Positions 1 through 8,362 of a stretch of DNA of 64,000 nt are shown here, one piece after another. The DNA lies in NCBI RefSeq assembly GCF_003050905.1, contig NZ_QAOT01000007.1. The stretch is one strand, 5' to 3'. How positions within the stretch are numbered: the stretch's first letter is position 1; each line of letters starts with the position of its first letter. This stretch comes from Cereibacter_A azotoformans (GTDB taxonomy: Bacteria > Pseudomonadota > Alphaproteobacteria > Rhodobacterales > Rhodobacteraceae). The notes under the pieces were generated by a model. It did not search any database and was not told where the DNA came from. It saw only the letters and a program-made list of their open reading frames with translations. Made by a program: the position numbers and the translations under genes.

Positions 1-1493
1 TGACTGATCCTGATCTCCAGACGTGCCAGATCCGTCGGGGTCAACGTAACCTGTTGCAACATCGTTCGCCCACGAGCGAGTGAGTCCATCTTTGTCAGAA
101 ACGCATCTCTCCGCGCCGGTCCCACGCAACCGAGGTCGATGCCGGTCTGGGTGAGGCGCTGATCCGCGTTGTCCGCGCGAAGTGACAGCCGAAACTCCGC
201 CCGCGATGTGAACATGCGGTATGGTTCCGTCACGCCCCGGCTGGTCAGATCATCAATCATCACGCCGATGTAACTGTCAGAGCGGCTGAAATGCAGCGGC
301 TCCCTCCCCCGCACCGCCAAGGCGGCATTCAATCCCGCGGCCAGGCCTTGCGCGGCAGCCTCTTCATAGCCCGTCGTGCCGTTGATCTGGCCGGCAAAAT
401 ACAGGCCGCACATGGCCTTCACTTCCAGCGTTGGACGAAGCTCGCGAGGGTCGAAATAGTCATATTCGATGGCATAGCCGGGTTGGAGGATCTTGACCTC
501 CTCCAGACCAGCGATTGTGCGAACGTAACTTTCCTGCACCTCCGCGGGCAGCGAGGTGGAGATGCCGTTCGGATAGACCGTGTGATCGTCGAGGCCTTCA
601 GGCTCCAGGAACACCTGGTGCCCTGTCTTGTCCGCGAAGCGAACGATCTTGTCCTCGATCGACGGGCAATACCGCGGCCCAACGCCTTCGATATGTCCGC
701 CGTACATGGCGGATTGATGCAGATTATCCCGGACAATCTCGTGCGTCCGCTCGTTGGTGCTGGTGATTCCGCAGGAAATCTGCCGAGCGACCGGAGCGTG
801 GTTCAAAAAGGAGAACATCACCGGATCCGCGTCGCCCGGCTGCATCTCCAGCTGAGTCCAATCGATTGACCGGCCGTCGAGCCGCGGGGGCGTGCCCGTC
901 TTGAGGCGACCGCGAGACAGGTTCAGGTCCATCAGCCGCTGAGCAAGCCGGATTGAGGGCAGGTCCCCCATCCTCCCCCCCGGTCGCCTGTCGTGCCCAA
1001 TGTGAATGGTACCATTCAGGAAGGTCCCGGAGGTCAACACAACAGCCTTGGCATCAAGACGCGTTCCATCTGCCAACAGGACGCCGGTCGCCGTCCCCTG
1101 ATCCAGAAGCAGATCAACAACTTCGCCTTCGACGACATCAAGACCGGGTTGTTCCAGGAGAAATCTCTGCATCGCCGCCCGGTAGAGACGACGATCGGCC
1201 TGTGCACGCGGGCCCTGAACCGCCGCCCCCTTCTTGCGGTTCAAGAGCCGGAACTGGATCCCTGCGGCATCGGCCGCCCGCCCCATGAGACCATCCAGCG
1301 CATCGATCTCGCGCACAAGATGCCCCTTCCCCAGCCCACCAATCGCGGGATTGCACGACATCACGCCGAGATCCGAAGGGCGAAGTGTGACCAAAGCGGC
1401 GCGAACGCCCATCCGCGCCGCCGCAGCGGCCGCTTCACAGCCCGCATGCCCGCCGCCAATGACAATCACATCGAACTGTTTCACGTGAAACAT
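1..1493 (-). CDS. mnmG: MnmG (GidA) tRNA uridine-5-carboxymethylaminomethyl modification enzyme, 3' end outside window
   Basis: FAD- and NADH-dependent partner of MnmE that builds the cmnm5 modification on wobble uridine 34 of tRNAs. The N-terminus reads MFHVKQFDVIVIGGGHAG, with the Rossmann FAD-binding glycines at residues 13-18, followed by the family stretch SCNPAIGGLGKGH near residue 50. About 497 codons are visible and the frame is still open at the left edge, so the C-terminus is missing. The ATG at 1493 is preferred because GGGA lies 7 bases upstream. An in-frame ATG at 1499 overlaps the mnmE stop and would add two residues. The first codons are made of a perfect parS site, which explains the odd MFHVKQ start. 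The gene lies directly downstream of mnmE on the same strand. Confidence 0.96.
   Translation of the reverse strand, partial: MFHVKQFDVIVIGGGHAGCEAAAAAARMGVRAALVTLRPSDLGVMSCNPAIGGLGKGHLVREIDALDGLMGRAADAAGIQFRLLNRKKGAAVQGPRAQADRRLYRAAMQRFLLEQPGLDVVEGEVVDLLLDQGTATGVLLADGTRLDAKAVVLTSGTFLNGTIHIGHDRRPGGRMGDLPSIRLAQRLMDLNLSRGRLKTGTPPRLDGRSIDWTQLEMQPGDADPVMFSFLNHAPVARQISCGITSTNERTHEIVRDNLHQSAMYGGHIEGVGPRYCPSIEDKIVRFADKTGHQVFLEPEGLDDHTVYPNGISTSLPAEVQESYVRTIAGLEEVKILQPGYAIEYDYFDPRELRPTLEVKAMCGLYFAGQINGTTGYEEAAAQGLAAGLNAALAVRGREPLHFSRSDSYIGVMIDDLTSRGVTEPYRMFTSRAEFRLSLRADNADQRLTQTGIDLGCVGPARRDAFLTKMDSLARGRTMLQQVTLTPTDLARLEIRIS
1477..1492. promoter_or_regulatory. parS: parS centromere site (ParB-binding palindrome)
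   Basis: The 16-bp palindrome TGTTTCACGTGAAACA matches the chromosomal ParB-binding consensus exactly. It lies inside codons 1-6 of mnmG. In alphaproteobacteria gidA-gidB-parA-parB normally follow each other near oriC, so the location fits; the par genes would lie beyond the left edge. I saw no second copy in this window. Confidence 0.9.
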
Positions 1494-1495
1494 GC

Positions 1496-2782
1496 TCATT
1501 TCCCAATGCAGAAGCTGGAGAAGATCTCGCCCAGCAAGGCCTCCACATCCACCCGACCCACGAGAGAATCCAGCGCCCTCAGGGCCAGCCGCAGATCCTC
1601 GGCCGCGAGTTCCGGATGCGGCACGCCCTGCATTAGCTGAACATGCGCCGATTCCATAGCCCTGATCGCCCGCTCCATGGCAAGGCGATGCCGCTCACGG
1701 GTAAAACTTCCGGCACCGGCGGTCCGAGCGAGAAGCCGATCCTGCAGCGCCTCCACCAGTTCCTGGATTCCGTCGCCCGTCAGGCCGGACACGCTGAGGC
1801 CCCGGGTCAGGCGCGTGTCCGCCTTCCCCTGCACGATCAGATCGTCAGCCTCCGGCTCAAGACCCACAACTTCCCCGCTCCGATCCAGCAAGAAGATTCG
1901 CAGATCGGCCGCCCGAGCCCGTGTCAGCGCCCGATCGATGCCCAGAGCTTCCACCGGGTCATGGGTTTCGCGCAGCCCGGCCGTGTCCAGCAAGGTCACG
2001 GCGAGCCCGCCCAGGTTCATCCGCACCTCGATGACATCGCGCGTCGTACCGGCCACTTCGGAAGTGATGGCGGCCTCGCGCTGTGCCAGCGCATTCAGAA
2101 GCGTGGACTTGCCAGCGTTCGGGGCGCCAATGATGGCAACTTCAAATCCATCGCGAATCCGTTCGGCGACGCGGGAGCCATCCACTTCCCTCTTCAGGTC
2201 CGAAATCAGGCGCTCCAGAAGGCCCCGCACTTCCGGGGTTACATCAACCGGAACATCCTCATCGGCGAAATCGATCGTCGCCTCGAGCAGCGCCGCTGCG
2301 CGGATCAGATCCGACCGCCAACGTTCCGTACGCTTGCCGATGGCGCCAGAGAAGACCCGCATCGCCTGTCGCCGCTGGGCCTCCGTTTCGGAGTCGAGCA
2401 GGTCTGCAAGCCCCTCCACCTGGGCCAGATCCAGCCGCCCGTTGTCCAGCGCCCGTCGCGTGAACTCGCCGGCGTCGGCCAGCCGCAATCCGGGCAGTTC
2501 CGAGAGGGCCTGAAGGACCGACGAGACAGCGGCCGCACTGCCATGAAGGTGTATCTCTGCCGAACGTTCGCCTGTGAAGCTGGCCCCTTCCGCAAACAAC
2601 AGGATCAGCGCCTCATCGAGCACCTCGCCGTTCCACGTCAGGCGTCGCAACGCCGCACGCCGGACCTCCGGCAACGACACTCCGAAGGCAGCCACCGCCT
2701 CATGCGCCTGCGGCCCGGAGAGGCGCAATACCGCCACCCCGGCCTTGCCGCGTGCGCTGGCCAAGGCGTAGATCGTGTCCAT
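1496..2782 (-). CDS. mnmE: MnmE (TrmE) tRNA modification GTPase
   Basis: GTPase partner of MnmG in wobble-uridine modification. The 428-residue protein starts MDTIYALASARGKAG, the typical N-terminal tetrahydrofolate-binding domain. The G domain has the P-loop GAPNAGKST near residue 220 and the DTAGLRET switch II. The C-terminus ends FCIGK, the universal MnmE tail with the catalytic Cys. The frame stays open upstream into rho, but the ATG at 2782 gives the family N-terminus. The stop overlaps an upstream ATG of mnmG, suggesting co-translation; rho ends 26 bp upstream. Confidence 0.97.
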   Translation of the reverse strand: MDTIYALASARGKAGVAVLRLSGPQAHEAVAAFGVSLPEVRRAALRRLTWNGEVLDEALILLFAEGASFTGERSAEIHLHGSAAAVSSVLQALSELPGLRLADAGEFTRRALDNGRLDLAQVEGLADLLDSETEAQRRQAMRVFSGAIGKRTERWRSDLIRAAALLEATIDFADEDVPVDVTPEVRGLLERLISDLKREVDGSRVAERIRDGFEVAIIGAPNAGKSTLLNALAQREAAITSEVAGTTRDVIEVRMNLGGLAVTLLDTAGLRETHDPVEALGIDRALTRARAADLRIFLLDRSGEVVGLEPEADDLIVQGKADTRLTRGLSVSGLTGDGIQELVEALQDRLLARTAGAGSFTRERHRLAMERAIRAMESAHVQLMQGVPHPELAAEDLRLALRALDSLVGRVDVEALLGEIFSSFCIGK

Positions 2783-2808
2783 TTCGGCGTCCCGTGATTC
2801 CGGGTCTG

Positions 2809-4077
2809 TCAGGTGTTCATCGAGTCGAAGAACTCGGCATTGCTCTTGGTTTGCCGCAGCTTCGAGATCAGGAATTCGATCGCGTCCGTCGTGCCCATCG
2901 GGTTCAGGATGCGGCGCAGGACGTAGGTCTTCTGCAGGTCCGACTTGTCGACCAGCAGATCCTCTTTCCGCGTGCCGGATTTGAGGATGTCCATCGCCGG
3001 GAAGACCCGCTTGTCGGCCACCTTCCGGTCCAGCACGATCTCGGAGTTGCCGGTGCCCTTGAACTCTTCGAAAATCACTTCGTCCATGCGGCTGCCGGTA
3101 TCGATCAAGGCCGTGGCAATGATCGTCAGCGATCCGCCCTCCTCGATGTTCCGTGCCGCACCGAAAAACCTTTTCGGACGCTGCAGGGCGTTGGCATCGA
3201 CGCCGCCGGTCAGCACCTTGCCCGACGAGGGCACCACGGTGTTGAAGGCTCGGCCCAGACGGGTGATCGAGTCGAGCAGGATCACCACGTCGCGCTTGTG
3301 CTCGACGAGGCGCTTGGCCTTCTCGATCACCATTTCCGCCACCGCCACGTGCCGCGTCGCCGGCTCGTCGAAGGTCGAGGACACGACCTCGCCCTTCACC
3401 GAGCGCTGCATGTCGGTCACTTCCTCGGGCCGCTCGTCGATCAGGAGCACGATCAGGTAGCACTCGGGGTGGTTCGTCGCGATGGAATGGGCGATGTTCT
3501 GCAGCAGCACCGTCTTGCCGGTCCGCGGCGGCGCCACGATCAGACCGCGCTGGCCCTTCCCGATTGGCGCCACCAGGTCGATGATCCGGGCCGAGCGGTC
3601 CTTCACCGTCGGATCGTCCACTTCCATCTTCAGCCGCTCGTCAGGATAGAGCGGCGTCAGGTTGTCGAAATGCACCTTGTGGCGGGCGCGCTCGGGATCG
3701 TCGAAGTTGATCCGCGTCACCCGCGTCAGGCTGAAATAGCGCTCGTTCTCGCGCGGGGCAACGATCACGCCCTCGACGGTATCGCCGGTGCGCAACGAGA
3801 ACTGGCGCAGGATCTCGGGCGAGACATAGATGTCGTCCGGGCCCGGCAGATAGTTCGCCTCGGGCGAGCGCAGGAAGCCGAAGCCGTCCTGCAGCACCTC
3901 GAGCACGCCGTCGCCTCCGACCTCGTACCCTTCCTCGGCATGCTCCTTCAGGATCGAGAACATCATCTCGCCCTTGCGCATGGAAGGTGCGTTCTCGATC
4001 TCCCATTCCTCGGCCATCGCCAGCAGGTCGGCCGGGGTCTTGGCCTTCAGGTCCGCAAGATTGAGACGTTCGGTCAT
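2809..4077 (-). CDS. rho: Transcription termination factor Rho
   Basis: Hexameric RNA-dependent ATPase that ends transcription at Rho-dependent sites. 422 residues, normal for alphaproteobacteria. The N-terminal helical domain is followed by the cold-shock-like RNA-binding domain (DGFGFLRSP near residue 90), the Walker A motif PPRTGKTVLLQ near residue 175, and the Walker B/Q-loop region VILLDSITRLGRA. The start MTERLNLADLK at 4077 is chosen over upstream in-frame codons because it matches the usual Rho N-terminus. It forms a leftward cluster with mnmE and mnmG, pointing away from the putative origin. Confidence 0.98.
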   Translation of the reverse strand: MTERLNLADLKAKTPADLLAMAEEWEIENAPSMRKGEMMFSILKEHAEEGYEVGGDGVLEVLQDGFGFLRSPEANYLPGPDDIYVSPEILRQFSLRTGDTVEGVIVAPRENERYFSLTRVTRINFDDPERARHKVHFDNLTPLYPDERLKMEVDDPTVKDRSARIIDLVAPIGKGQRGLIVAPPRTGKTVLLQNIAHSIATNHPECYLIVLLIDERPEEVTDMQRSVKGEVVSSTFDEPATRHVAVAEMVIEKAKRLVEHKRDVVILLDSITRLGRAFNTVVPSSGKVLTGGVDANALQRPKRFFGAARNIEEGGSLTIIATALIDTGSRMDEVIFEEFKGTGNSEIVLDRKVADKRVFPAMDILKSGTRKEDLLVDKSDLQKTYVLRRILNPMGTTDAIEFLISKLRQTKSNAEFFDSMNT

Positions 4078-4216
4078 GGCGATCTGCCGTTCATGGAGGG
4101 CCCACCGCACGGATGGGGCGCTTCGGTCAGGACTGGGAAATGCGATGGGCCGGACGGCCCTGCAAGGCCGCACATAGGCGCTGCAGCGCCGCGAGTCAAT
4201 CGCCTTGGCCTTCGGC

Positions 4217-4681
4217 TCAGAAGTCCCAGAAGTTCCACTTGGCGACCGCCGAGAAGACGATCACCAGCATGAGAAGCGTCGGCAGCTCGTTCATCATGCG
4301 GTAGGTGCGCCCCGCCCGGCTGTTCGTCCCGGCGGCGAAGTCCTTGCGGCGGGCGGCGAGCCACATGTGGAAGGCCGTCATCGCGATGACGGATGCGGCC
4401 TTCGTCCAGGGCCAGAGCATCGACCAATCCACGATCCCCGGCGTGAAGACGAGCGCGAGGCCGAAGATCCAGGTCGCGATCATCGCAGGGTTCATGATCG
4501 CCCGCAGAAGCCGCCGCTCCATCGTCTGAAAGAGCGTGTCGGTCTCGGTTCCGGTTTTCACGACCTCCGCGTGATAGACGAAGAGGCGCGGCAGGTAGAA
4601 CAGCCCCGCCATCCAGGCCAGCACCGAGATCACGTGAAGCGACTTGGTCCACAGGTAGTAGTCGGCCAGGAACGTGCCCAT
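4217..4681 (-). CDS. hemJ: HemJ protoporphyrinogen IX oxidase (UPF0093/CopD-like membrane protein)
   Basis: Inner-membrane haem protein that oxidises protoporphyrinogen IX to protoporphyrin IX in haem and bacteriochlorophyll synthesis. 154 residues with about four hydrophobic helices. The conserved N-terminal helix YYLWTKSLHVISVLAWMAG carries the His implicated as a haem ligand in the family, and the Arg/Lys-rich loop ERRLLRAIMNPAM follows. The ATG at 4681 is chosen because it gives the usual MGTFLADYY start; upstream in-frame codons lie in the origin-like gap. hemJ is the last leftward gene before that gap. Confidence 0.9.
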   Translation of the reverse strand: MGTFLADYYLWTKSLHVISVLAWMAGLFYLPRLFVYHAEVVKTGTETDTLFQTMERRLLRAIMNPAMIATWIFGLALVFTPGIVDWSMLWPWTKAASVIAMTAFHMWLAARRKDFAAGTNSRAGRTYRMMNELPTLLMLVIVFSAVAKWNFWDF

Positions 4682-5096
4682 CGTGATCTCCTCGAAGCGG
4701 TTGGGCATCTGCATAAGAAAAGAAAGAATGAAAGGGAATGATGCAGTAGGGCGCAGGGATAACTGGATTTGCCGCTTTGCCCCGCCTCTTGTCCACAGAT
4801 ACCCGGCTGGGGGCAACGGTGTGTATCAATGTGGAGAAATTTTTTCGTGTCCGTGAAACATAATATAAATCAGTATCTTGCAAAAGTTCTGCCCTGTGGA
4901 TTGTTTTCGCCGTTCTGTCCCGTCCCTCGGGAGAGAAGAGTCGTCCACCGACGCCGTGACGCTTCTTCCAGAAGTGGACAACTGTGGCTCTTTGCCCGAT
5001 AAGATAGGATCTTGACGAACGAACGGTCGCCGACGGCCCGGATTGTGCCGGATTCGCCGTCAGGAACAGAAGCAGACTATCCACAGCCTCCTCCCC
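4682..5096. other. oriC: Putative chromosomal replication origin (oriC)
   Basis: This 415-bp gene-free gap separates hemJ-rho-mnmE-mnmG (leftward) from maf-aroE-coaE-dnaQ (rightward). Near matches to the DnaA box TTATCCACA are TTGTCCACA at 4789-4797 and CTATCCACA at 5077-5085 on +, and TTCTCCACA on - at 4830-4838, each with one mismatch. Two-mismatch boxes on - lie at 4895-4903 and 4973-4981. An AT-rich stretch at about 4828-4875, with a T-run and TAATATAAAT, is a candidate unwinding element in an otherwise GC-rich window. The flanking gene order matches the Caulobacter origin region as I know it. Assignment as oriC is an inference. Confidence 0.8.
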
Positions 5097-5690
5097 ATGC
5101 GCCTCCTCCTCGCCTCTGCCTCGGAAACGCGGCTCGCGCTCCTTCGGGCCGCGGGGCTGGAGCTTGAAGCCATCCCCGCCCGCATCGACGAGGAGGGCGT
5201 CCGCGCGGCGCTGGAGGCCGAGGGCGCCTCGCCCCTCGACGTGGCGGACACGCTGGCCGAGATGAAGGCGCAGAAGCTGGCCGAGCGGCATCGGGAGGCG
5301 CTGGTGCTCGGCTGCGATCAGGTGCTGGCCTTCCGGCGCGAGGTCTGGGGCAAGGCGCCCGACCCCGAGGCGCTGCGCGCCCAGCTGGTCCGTCTTCGTG
5401 GCGAGACCCACAAGCTGATCTCCGCCGTTGTCCTCTACGAGGCGGGTCGCCCGGTCTGGCGCCATGCCGGCGAGGTGCGGCTCACGATGCGCGACTTTTC
5501 GGATGGCTGGCTTGACGACTACATCGCCCGCAACTGGCAGACCGTGCGCCACTCGGTCGGCGGCTATCATCTCGAAGGCGAAGGCGTGCGGCTCTTTTCC
5601 GCCGTCGAGGGCGATTATTTCACCGTCCTCGGCCTGCCGCTGCTGCCGCTCTTGAATTATCTGGGTCAAAGAGGCTTCATCCCGACATGA
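5097..5690 (+). CDS. maf: Maf-family nucleoside triphosphate pyrophosphatase
   Basis: Hydrolyses non-canonical or modified nucleoside triphosphates to monophosphates (house-cleaning) in the cytoplasm. The 197-residue protein opens with LLLASASETRLALLRAAG, the Maf S-x-S-x-x-R phosphate-binding signature, and has EEGVRAAL and LGCDQVLAF (catalytic Asp) further on. The start at 5097 is chosen because it places this motif at the N-terminus; earlier in-frame codons fall in the origin gap. First gene of a rightward operon in which every junction overlaps (maf-aroE-coaE-dnaQ). Confidence 0.93.
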   Translation: MRLLLASASETRLALLRAAGLELEAIPARIDEEGVRAALEAEGASPLDVADTLAEMKAQKLAERHREALVLGCDQVLAFRREVWGKAPDPEALRAQLVRLRGETHKLISAVVLYEAGRPVWRHAGEVRLTMRDFSDGWLDDYIARNWQTVRHSVGGYHLEGEGVRLFSAVEGDYFTVLGLPLLPLLNYLGQRGFIPT

Positions 5691-6526
5691 CGGAACATAT
5701 GCGCATCCCGCTTGCGGGGGTGATCGGATCGCCCATCGCCCACAGCCGTTCGCCGGCCCTGCACGGCTACTGGCTGAAACGCTACGGCCTGAAGGGCCAC
5801 TACATCCCCATGGATGTGGCCCAGGCCGACCTGCGCGAGGTGCTGGCCGCGATGCCGCGGATGGGGTTCGTCGGCTGCAACGTGACGATCCCGCACAAGG
5901 AGACGGTGATTGCGCTGGCCGACATCGTCACCGACCGGGCCGCGCTGATCGGGGCCGCCAACACGCTGATCTTCCGCAAGGACGGCAAGATCCACGCCGA
6001 CAACACGGACGGGGCGGGATTCAGCGCCAACCTGCGCCAGAACGCGCCCGACTGGCAGCCTCAGGCGGGGCCGGCGGTCGTCTGGGGGGCGGGCGGGGCG
6101 GCGCGCGCCGTGATCGCGGCCCTGATCGAGGTGGGAGTGCCCGAGATCCGGCTGTCGAACCGGAGCCGGGCGCGGGCCGATGCGCTGCGCTCGGACTTCG
6201 GGGCCAAGGTGCAGGTCTTCGACTGGGTACAGGCCGGCAACATCCTCGAGGATGCGACGACGGTGGTGAACACGACCTCGCTCGGCATGATCGGCAAGCC
6301 GGACTTCCGGGTGCCGCTGGATGCGCTGAGCCCGAAGGCCGTCGTGACCGATCTCGTCTATACACCTCTGCGGACGCGGCTTCTCGCCGAAGCCGAGGCC
6401 GCCGGCTGCCGCACGGTGGACGGGCTCGGGATGCTGCTGCATCAGGCCGCGCCGGGGTTCGAGCGGTGGTTCGGGGTGCGGCCGGAGGTGGACGAGGACA
6501 CCCGGGCCGCCGTGCTGGCGACATGA
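5687..6526 (+). CDS. aroE: Shikimate dehydrogenase
   Basis: NADPH-dependent reduction of 3-dehydroshikimate to shikimate in aromatic amino acid synthesis. 279 residues. The substrate-binding motif GSPIAHSRSPALH is at residues 13-25, catalytic Lys lies in NVTIPHKE near residue 70, and the NADP-binding region WGAGGAARAVIAAL is near residue 130. The C-terminal GLGMLLHQAAPGFERWFG is also typical. The start ATG overlaps the maf stop (ATGA), and the stop overlaps the coaE start the same way. Confidence 0.97.
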   Translation: MTEHMRIPLAGVIGSPIAHSRSPALHGYWLKRYGLKGHYIPMDVAQADLREVLAAMPRMGFVGCNVTIPHKETVIALADIVTDRAALIGAANTLIFRKDGKIHADNTDGAGFSANLRQNAPDWQPQAGPAVVWGAGGAARAVIAALIEVGVPEIRLSNRSRARADALRSDFGAKVQVFDWVQAGNILEDATTVVNTTSLGMIGKPDFRVPLDALSPKAVVTDLVYTPLRTRLLAEAEAAGCRTVDGLGMLLHQAAPGFERWFGVRPEVDEDTRAAVLAT

Positions 6527-7116
6527 GATCCTTCCGCCTTGGCCTCACCGGCTCGATCGGCATGGGCAAGTCCACCACCGCGGCCCTCTTCGCCGAGGAG
6601 GGCGTGCCGGTGTGGGACGCCGATGCCGCCGTGCATCGCCTCTATGCCCGGGGCGGTGCGCTGGTCGCGCCGGTGGGTGCGCTCTGCCCCGCCGCGGTGC
6701 TGGAGGGCGCGGTGGACCGCGGCGCCCTGCGGGACTGGATCGCGGCGGACCCCTCGGCCCTGCCCCGGCTCGAAGCGGTGGTTCACCCCGCCGTTGCGGC
6801 GGACCGGACGGCATTCCTCGCCCGCACACAGGCCGACATCGTGCTGCTCGACATCCCGCTGCTGTTCGAGAAGGGCTCGGAGGCCGAGATGGATGCGGTG
6901 CTCCTCGTGACCGCCCCGCCGTCCCTGCAGCGGGCCCGGGTGCTCGCGCGCGGCGCCATGACCGCGGCGCAGCTCGAGGCGATCCTTGCCCGCCAGATGC
7001 CCGACCGCGAGAAGCGCGCCCGCGCCACCCACATCCTCGAGACGTTGGGGCTGGAGGCCGCGCGCGCCTATGTCCGGGCGCTGATTGCCCATATCCTCGA
7101 GAGTGCCCATGCGTGA
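6523..7116 (+). CDS. coaE: Dephospho-CoA kinase
   Basis: Last step of coenzyme A synthesis: phosphorylates the 3'-hydroxyl of dephospho-CoA. 197 residues. The P-loop GLTGSIGMGKST is at residues 6-17, VPVWDADAAVHRLY follows, and DIPLLFE near residue 110 is the family Walker-B-like motif. The ATG at 6523 overlaps the aroE stop and gives the standard N-terminus, so it is preferred over an upstream in-frame start. Confidence 0.96.
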   Translation: MRSFRLGLTGSIGMGKSTTAALFAEEGVPVWDADAAVHRLYARGGALVAPVGALCPAAVLEGAVDRGALRDWIAADPSALPRLEAVVHPAVAADRTAFLARTQADIVLLDIPLLFEKGSEAEMDAVLLVTAPPSLQRARVLARGAMTAAQLEAILARQMPDREKRARATHILETLGLEAARAYVRALIAHILESAHA

Positions 7117-7798
7117 GATCGTCCTCGACACCGAAACCACCGGCTTCGAACCCTCCGAGGGCCACCGGATCGTCGAGATCGGGGCGGTCGAGCTGTTCAA
7201 CCACATGCCGACCGGGCGGACCTACCACCAGTATATCAACCCCGAGCGGCCGATGCCGAACGAGGCCTTCGAGGTCCACGGGCTTGGCGACGAGTTCCTG
7301 CGCGACAAGCCGGTCTTCTCCGAGATCGGCTCAACCTTCCTCGAGTTCGTGGGCGAGGCGCGGCTGGTGATCCACAACGCCGCCTTCGACATGAAATTCC
7401 TGAACTTCGAGCTGGGGCGGGTCGGGCTGCCCCGCCTGCCGTTCGAAAGGGCGCTCGACACGCTGGCGCTGGCACGAAAGCGGTTCCCCGGCGCGCCCGC
7501 GACGCTCGACGCGCTCTGCCGCCGGTTCGGCGTGGACAATTCGGCGCGCGAAAAGCACGGGGCGCTGCTCGACAGCGAGATCCTGGCCGAGGTCTATCTG
7601 GAACTGATCGGCGGCCGGCAGCCGGATTTCGGCCTGTCCGCGGCATCCGGCACGCGGTCGGGCGGCGCCGAGGGCGAGTGGCGCCCGCGTCCCCGGCCCG
7701 TGGCGCTGCCGCCCCGGATCACCGAGGAAGAGGCCGCCGCCCATGCCGCCTTCGTGGCAAAGCTGGGCGACGGCGCGATCTGGCTCAAGCGGGCCTGA
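7109..7798 (+). CDS. dnaQ: DNA polymerase III epsilon subunit (3'-5' proofreading exonuclease)
   Basis: DEDDh exonuclease that proofreads for the replicative polymerase. 229 residues. ExoI motif is LDTETTGFEP (residues 5-14), ExoII is IHNAAFDMKFL (about 90-100), and ExoIII is EKHGALLDSEIL with catalytic His and Asp near residue 155. The C-terminal segment is proline-rich and low-complexity, as in other alphaproteobacterial DnaQ proteins. The ATG at 7109 overlaps the coaE stop by 8 bp. The gene converges on secB with only a 3-bp gap. Confidence 0.95.
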   Translation: MREIVLDTETTGFEPSEGHRIVEIGAVELFNHMPTGRTYHQYINPERPMPNEAFEVHGLGDEFLRDKPVFSEIGSTFLEFVGEARLVIHNAAFDMKFLNFELGRVGLPRLPFERALDTLALARKRFPGAPATLDALCRRFGVDNSAREKHGALLDSEILAEVYLELIGGRQPDFGLSAASGTRSGGAEGEWRPRPRPVALPPRITEEEAAAHAAFVAKLGDGAIWLKRA

Positions 7799-7801
7799 GC
7801 G

Positions 7802-8302
7802 TCACTGGACGGGCTGGGCGGCCTTCTGCGCTTCGGCGCGGCGGGCCAGCTCCATCCGGTAGAGCGCGAGGAAATCGACCGTGTCGATGTTGAGCGGCGG
7901 GAAACCGCCGTCGCGCGTCACGTCCGAGATGATGCGGCGCACGAAGGGGAACAGCAGGCGCGGGCATTCGATCAGCAGGAACGGATGCATCTGCTCTTCC
8001 GGCACGTTCTCCACATGGAAGATCCCGCCGTAGTCGAGTTCCATCAGGAACAGCGTCTCGGCCGCGCCGGACTTGTTCTTCGAGGTCACCTTGAACTTCG
8101 TGATGACCTCATACTGATGTTCGACCGACCGCTTGCGGGCGTCGAGGCTCACCTGAACCTGGATGTCGGGCTGCACGTCCCCGCCCTGAAGGCCCTTCTG
8201 GGCCACCATGTTCTCGAACGACATGTCGCGCACATACTGCGCGAGCACCTGCATCCTGATCTGCGGTGCCGCCTCGGCGGGCGCTCCGTTGGCATCGGTC
8301 AT
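7802..8302 (-). CDS. secB: Protein-export chaperone SecB
   Basis: Tetrameric cytoplasmic chaperone that holds preproteins unfolded and delivers them to SecA. 166 residues. The sequence IRMQVLAQYVRDMSFENM and the later YGGIFHVENV and PRLLFPFVRRIISDVTRDGG are SecB hallmarks. The start MTDANGAPAE at 8302 is preferred over an upstream in-frame codon because it gives the family N-terminus. It lies 60 bp downstream of fxsA on the same strand. Confidence 0.96.
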   Translation of the reverse strand: MTDANGAPAEAAPQIRMQVLAQYVRDMSFENMVAQKGLQGGDVQPDIQVQVSLDARKRSVEHQYEVITKFKVTSKNKSGAAETLFLMELDYGGIFHVENVPEEQMHPFLLIECPRLLFPFVRRIISDVTRDGGFPPLNIDTVDFLALYRMELARRAEAQKAAQPVQ

Positions 8303-8362
8303 CGTGTCTCTCCCTGGGTCACGGGCCATTTCCGGCCGGTGTATCAGGTCGTTGGCTGCGCC

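Noticed and set aside
2752..4272. Long open frame on the plus strand opposite rho
   Set aside because: Antisense shadow of rho and the mnmE start; composition is Arg/His/Gln-rich with no known domain.
4631..4638. CACGTGAA as a possible second parS
   Set aside because: Only half of the 16-bp consensus is present and it lies within hemJ coding sequence.
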